64,000 nucleotides of DNA from Sabulicella glaciei. GTDB taxonomy: Bacteria; Pseudomonadota; Alphaproteobacteria; Acetobacterales; Acetobacteraceae. The notes below the pieces were generated by a model. That model was given only the letters and a program-made list of their open reading frames with translations. It did not search any database and was not told where the DNA came from. Shown here in pieces: positions 63,403 through 64,000 of this stretch. The translations under genes were made by a program, and so were the position numbers. Where the stretch lies: positions 24,644 to 88,643 of the forward strand of contig NZ_JAPFQI010000018.1 of the NCBI RefSeq assembly GCF_026183895.1, in the 5' to 3' direction. The first letter of the stretch is position 1; the number at the start of each line of letters is the position of its first letter.

Positions 63403-63646
63403 TCATCAGGCCAAGGGCCTCGTCGCCTCGCTTACGTTTTCCCGTGCGGTGCGTGCGGACCATGGATGAATGAAGGCGTGGTACTTGCAGGGTTCCGGGG
63501 GCCTCGAAAGCGGGTGAAGCTGAAGGCTGGGGGTGCTGCAGCGCGGCAAGCTGCTCCTCGAGGCTGCGCCCGCCGCCTGTCGCGGATGCCCCGTGTATCT
63601 GACCCCGACCGAAGATGCTCCACGCTGGACCAAGCCAGCGGAAAGA

Positions 63647-63673
63647 CGCTCCGGTCCTTGTGGGACCGGAGCG
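63647..63673 (-). terminator. rho-independent-like terminator
   Basis: 11-bp stem CGCTCCGGTCC/GGACCGGAGCG with TTGTG loop, then TCTTT on the minus strand. Third copy of the PEP-CTERM terminator. Confidence 0.8.
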
Positions 63674-63706
63674 CTGCTTTGGTATTCTCTGACGAAAAAG
63701 TGTGCG

Positions 63707-64000
63707 TCAGGCGGCCTTGCGGCGCACGAGGCCGAGGCCCAGCAGGCCGGCGCCCAGCAGGGCGAGGCCGGCCGGCGCGGGCACCGGCACCTGGCCCGGA
63801 AGCGCGGCAGAGCCACCGGAGAAGGTGAAGGTGCCGAGCAGGTTCACGCCGTCCGTCTGACCCGAGAAGGTGAAGGTGCCAGCGGTGTCGTCGAAACCAG
63901 CGGCACGCAGCGTGCCCGTGCCGTTGATCAGCAGGTAGTCGGTTTCGGCAGTGCCCGAACCCACCGGCGGGTTCGTGGTCTGGCTCACGTTGATGGAAGC
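63707..64000 (-). CDS. PEP-CTERM-type protein, 3' part only
   Basis: The frame enters from beyond the window end; a Met at 63988 is internal. Visible C-terminus: TDYLLINGTGTLRAAGFD, GTFTFSGQTDGVNLLGTFTF, then PVPAPAG + helix + VRRK. Nearly the same as the end of the 13997-14635 protein (only a few changes in ~75 residues), so they are recent paralogues. Confidence 0.85.
   Translation of the reverse strand, partial: ASINVSQTTNPPVGSGTAETDYLLINGTGTLRAAGFDDTAGTFTFSGQTDGVNLLGTFTFSGGSAALPGQVPVPAPAGLALLGAGLLGLGLVRRKAA

Larger units (their letters stand above)
60894..63435 (+). mobile_element. IS66-family insertion sequence, complete
   Basis: 2542 bp with three genes in order (tnpA-, tnpB- and tnpC-like). 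Left end GTAAGCGCGGCG and right end (complement) GTAAGCGAGGCG are matching terminal repeats, both continuing to GGCCCTTG. Flanking copies of GTTTTCC (60887-60893 and 63436-63442) are a target duplication (7 matching bases; IS66 normally makes 8). Confidence 0.9.

Noticed and set aside
1..64000. CRISPR array
   Set aside because: No evenly spaced direct repeats and no cas genes were seen.

Overview
The window is GC-rich, densely coding DNA from a Gram-negative bacterium. Three PEP-CTERM-type proteins ending in a PVPAPAGLALLG...RRK tail, nine loci for Bug/TctC-type periplasmic tricarboxylate-transport receptors (eight whole, one decayed), Rieske electron-transfer proteins and many small toxin-antitoxin-like genes point to an alphaproteobacterium of the Acetobacteraceae (Roseomonas-like). 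That assignment is inference, not proof. No rRNA, tRNA or CRISPR array was seen. Much of the window looks like accessory DNA, with IS elements, truncated genes and at least nine genes that each need one or two single-base changes to read through.

Layout. 0.2-4 kb: a frameshifted DnaQ-like exonuclease, small hypothetical genes, a lipoprotein and an MDR oxidoreductase. 3.9-12.1 kb: two minus-strand Bug receptors, a TetR regulator flanked by two copies of one palindrome (consensus ACTTACT-N4-AGTAAGT), then a tightly overlapped operon of two metal-dependent amidohydrolases, two Rieske proteins, a ferredoxin reductase and a third Bug receptor. 13-17.5 kb: two PEP-CTERM genes, each with a near-consensus sigma-54 promoter and the same terminator hairpin. 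17.8-18.6 kb: an antitoxin/PIN toxin pair. 19.2-31.6 kb: more catabolic modules under LysR (frameshifted) and IclR control, with CaiB/BaiF CoA-transferase, amidohydrolase, carboxymuconolactone decarboxylase-like protein, SDR and five Bug receptors, plus remnants of an alkylsulfatase, an IS630 transposase and another Bug gene.

31.9-35.5 kb: a minus-strand run with a second DnaQ-like exonuclease and proteins built from ~23-residue helical repeats. 36.7-39.1 kb: a MOT1-like transporter, a Crp/Fnr regulator and a CpxP/Spy-like protein. 39.3-41.6 kb: two crotonases and a decayed PaaI-type thioesterase opposite a LysR gene. 43-49 kb: a winged-helix/TPR regulator, DUF1127 protein, DUF417 membrane protein, OprB-like porin, small lipoprotein and CorA. 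49.2-51.7 kb: serine recombinase and MATE exporter. 51.7-56.2 kb: a cluster of small overlapping genes, several with Xre/MbcA/ParS-like C-termini, a DUF433 antitoxin, a metallophosphoesterase and a RelE/HigA-type pair. 56.6-64 kb: a truncated ABC ATPase fused end to end with an integrase tail, TetR/GST, a RidA-like protein, an IS66 element inserted next to a GAF gene, and the third PEP-CTERM gene running off the window end.

The most notable signals are five dispersed ~26-bp palindromes, one just upstream of the serine recombinase gene and shaped like invertase crossover sites, and the antitoxin-like gene cluster at 52-56 kb, most of whose members have no recognisable toxin.
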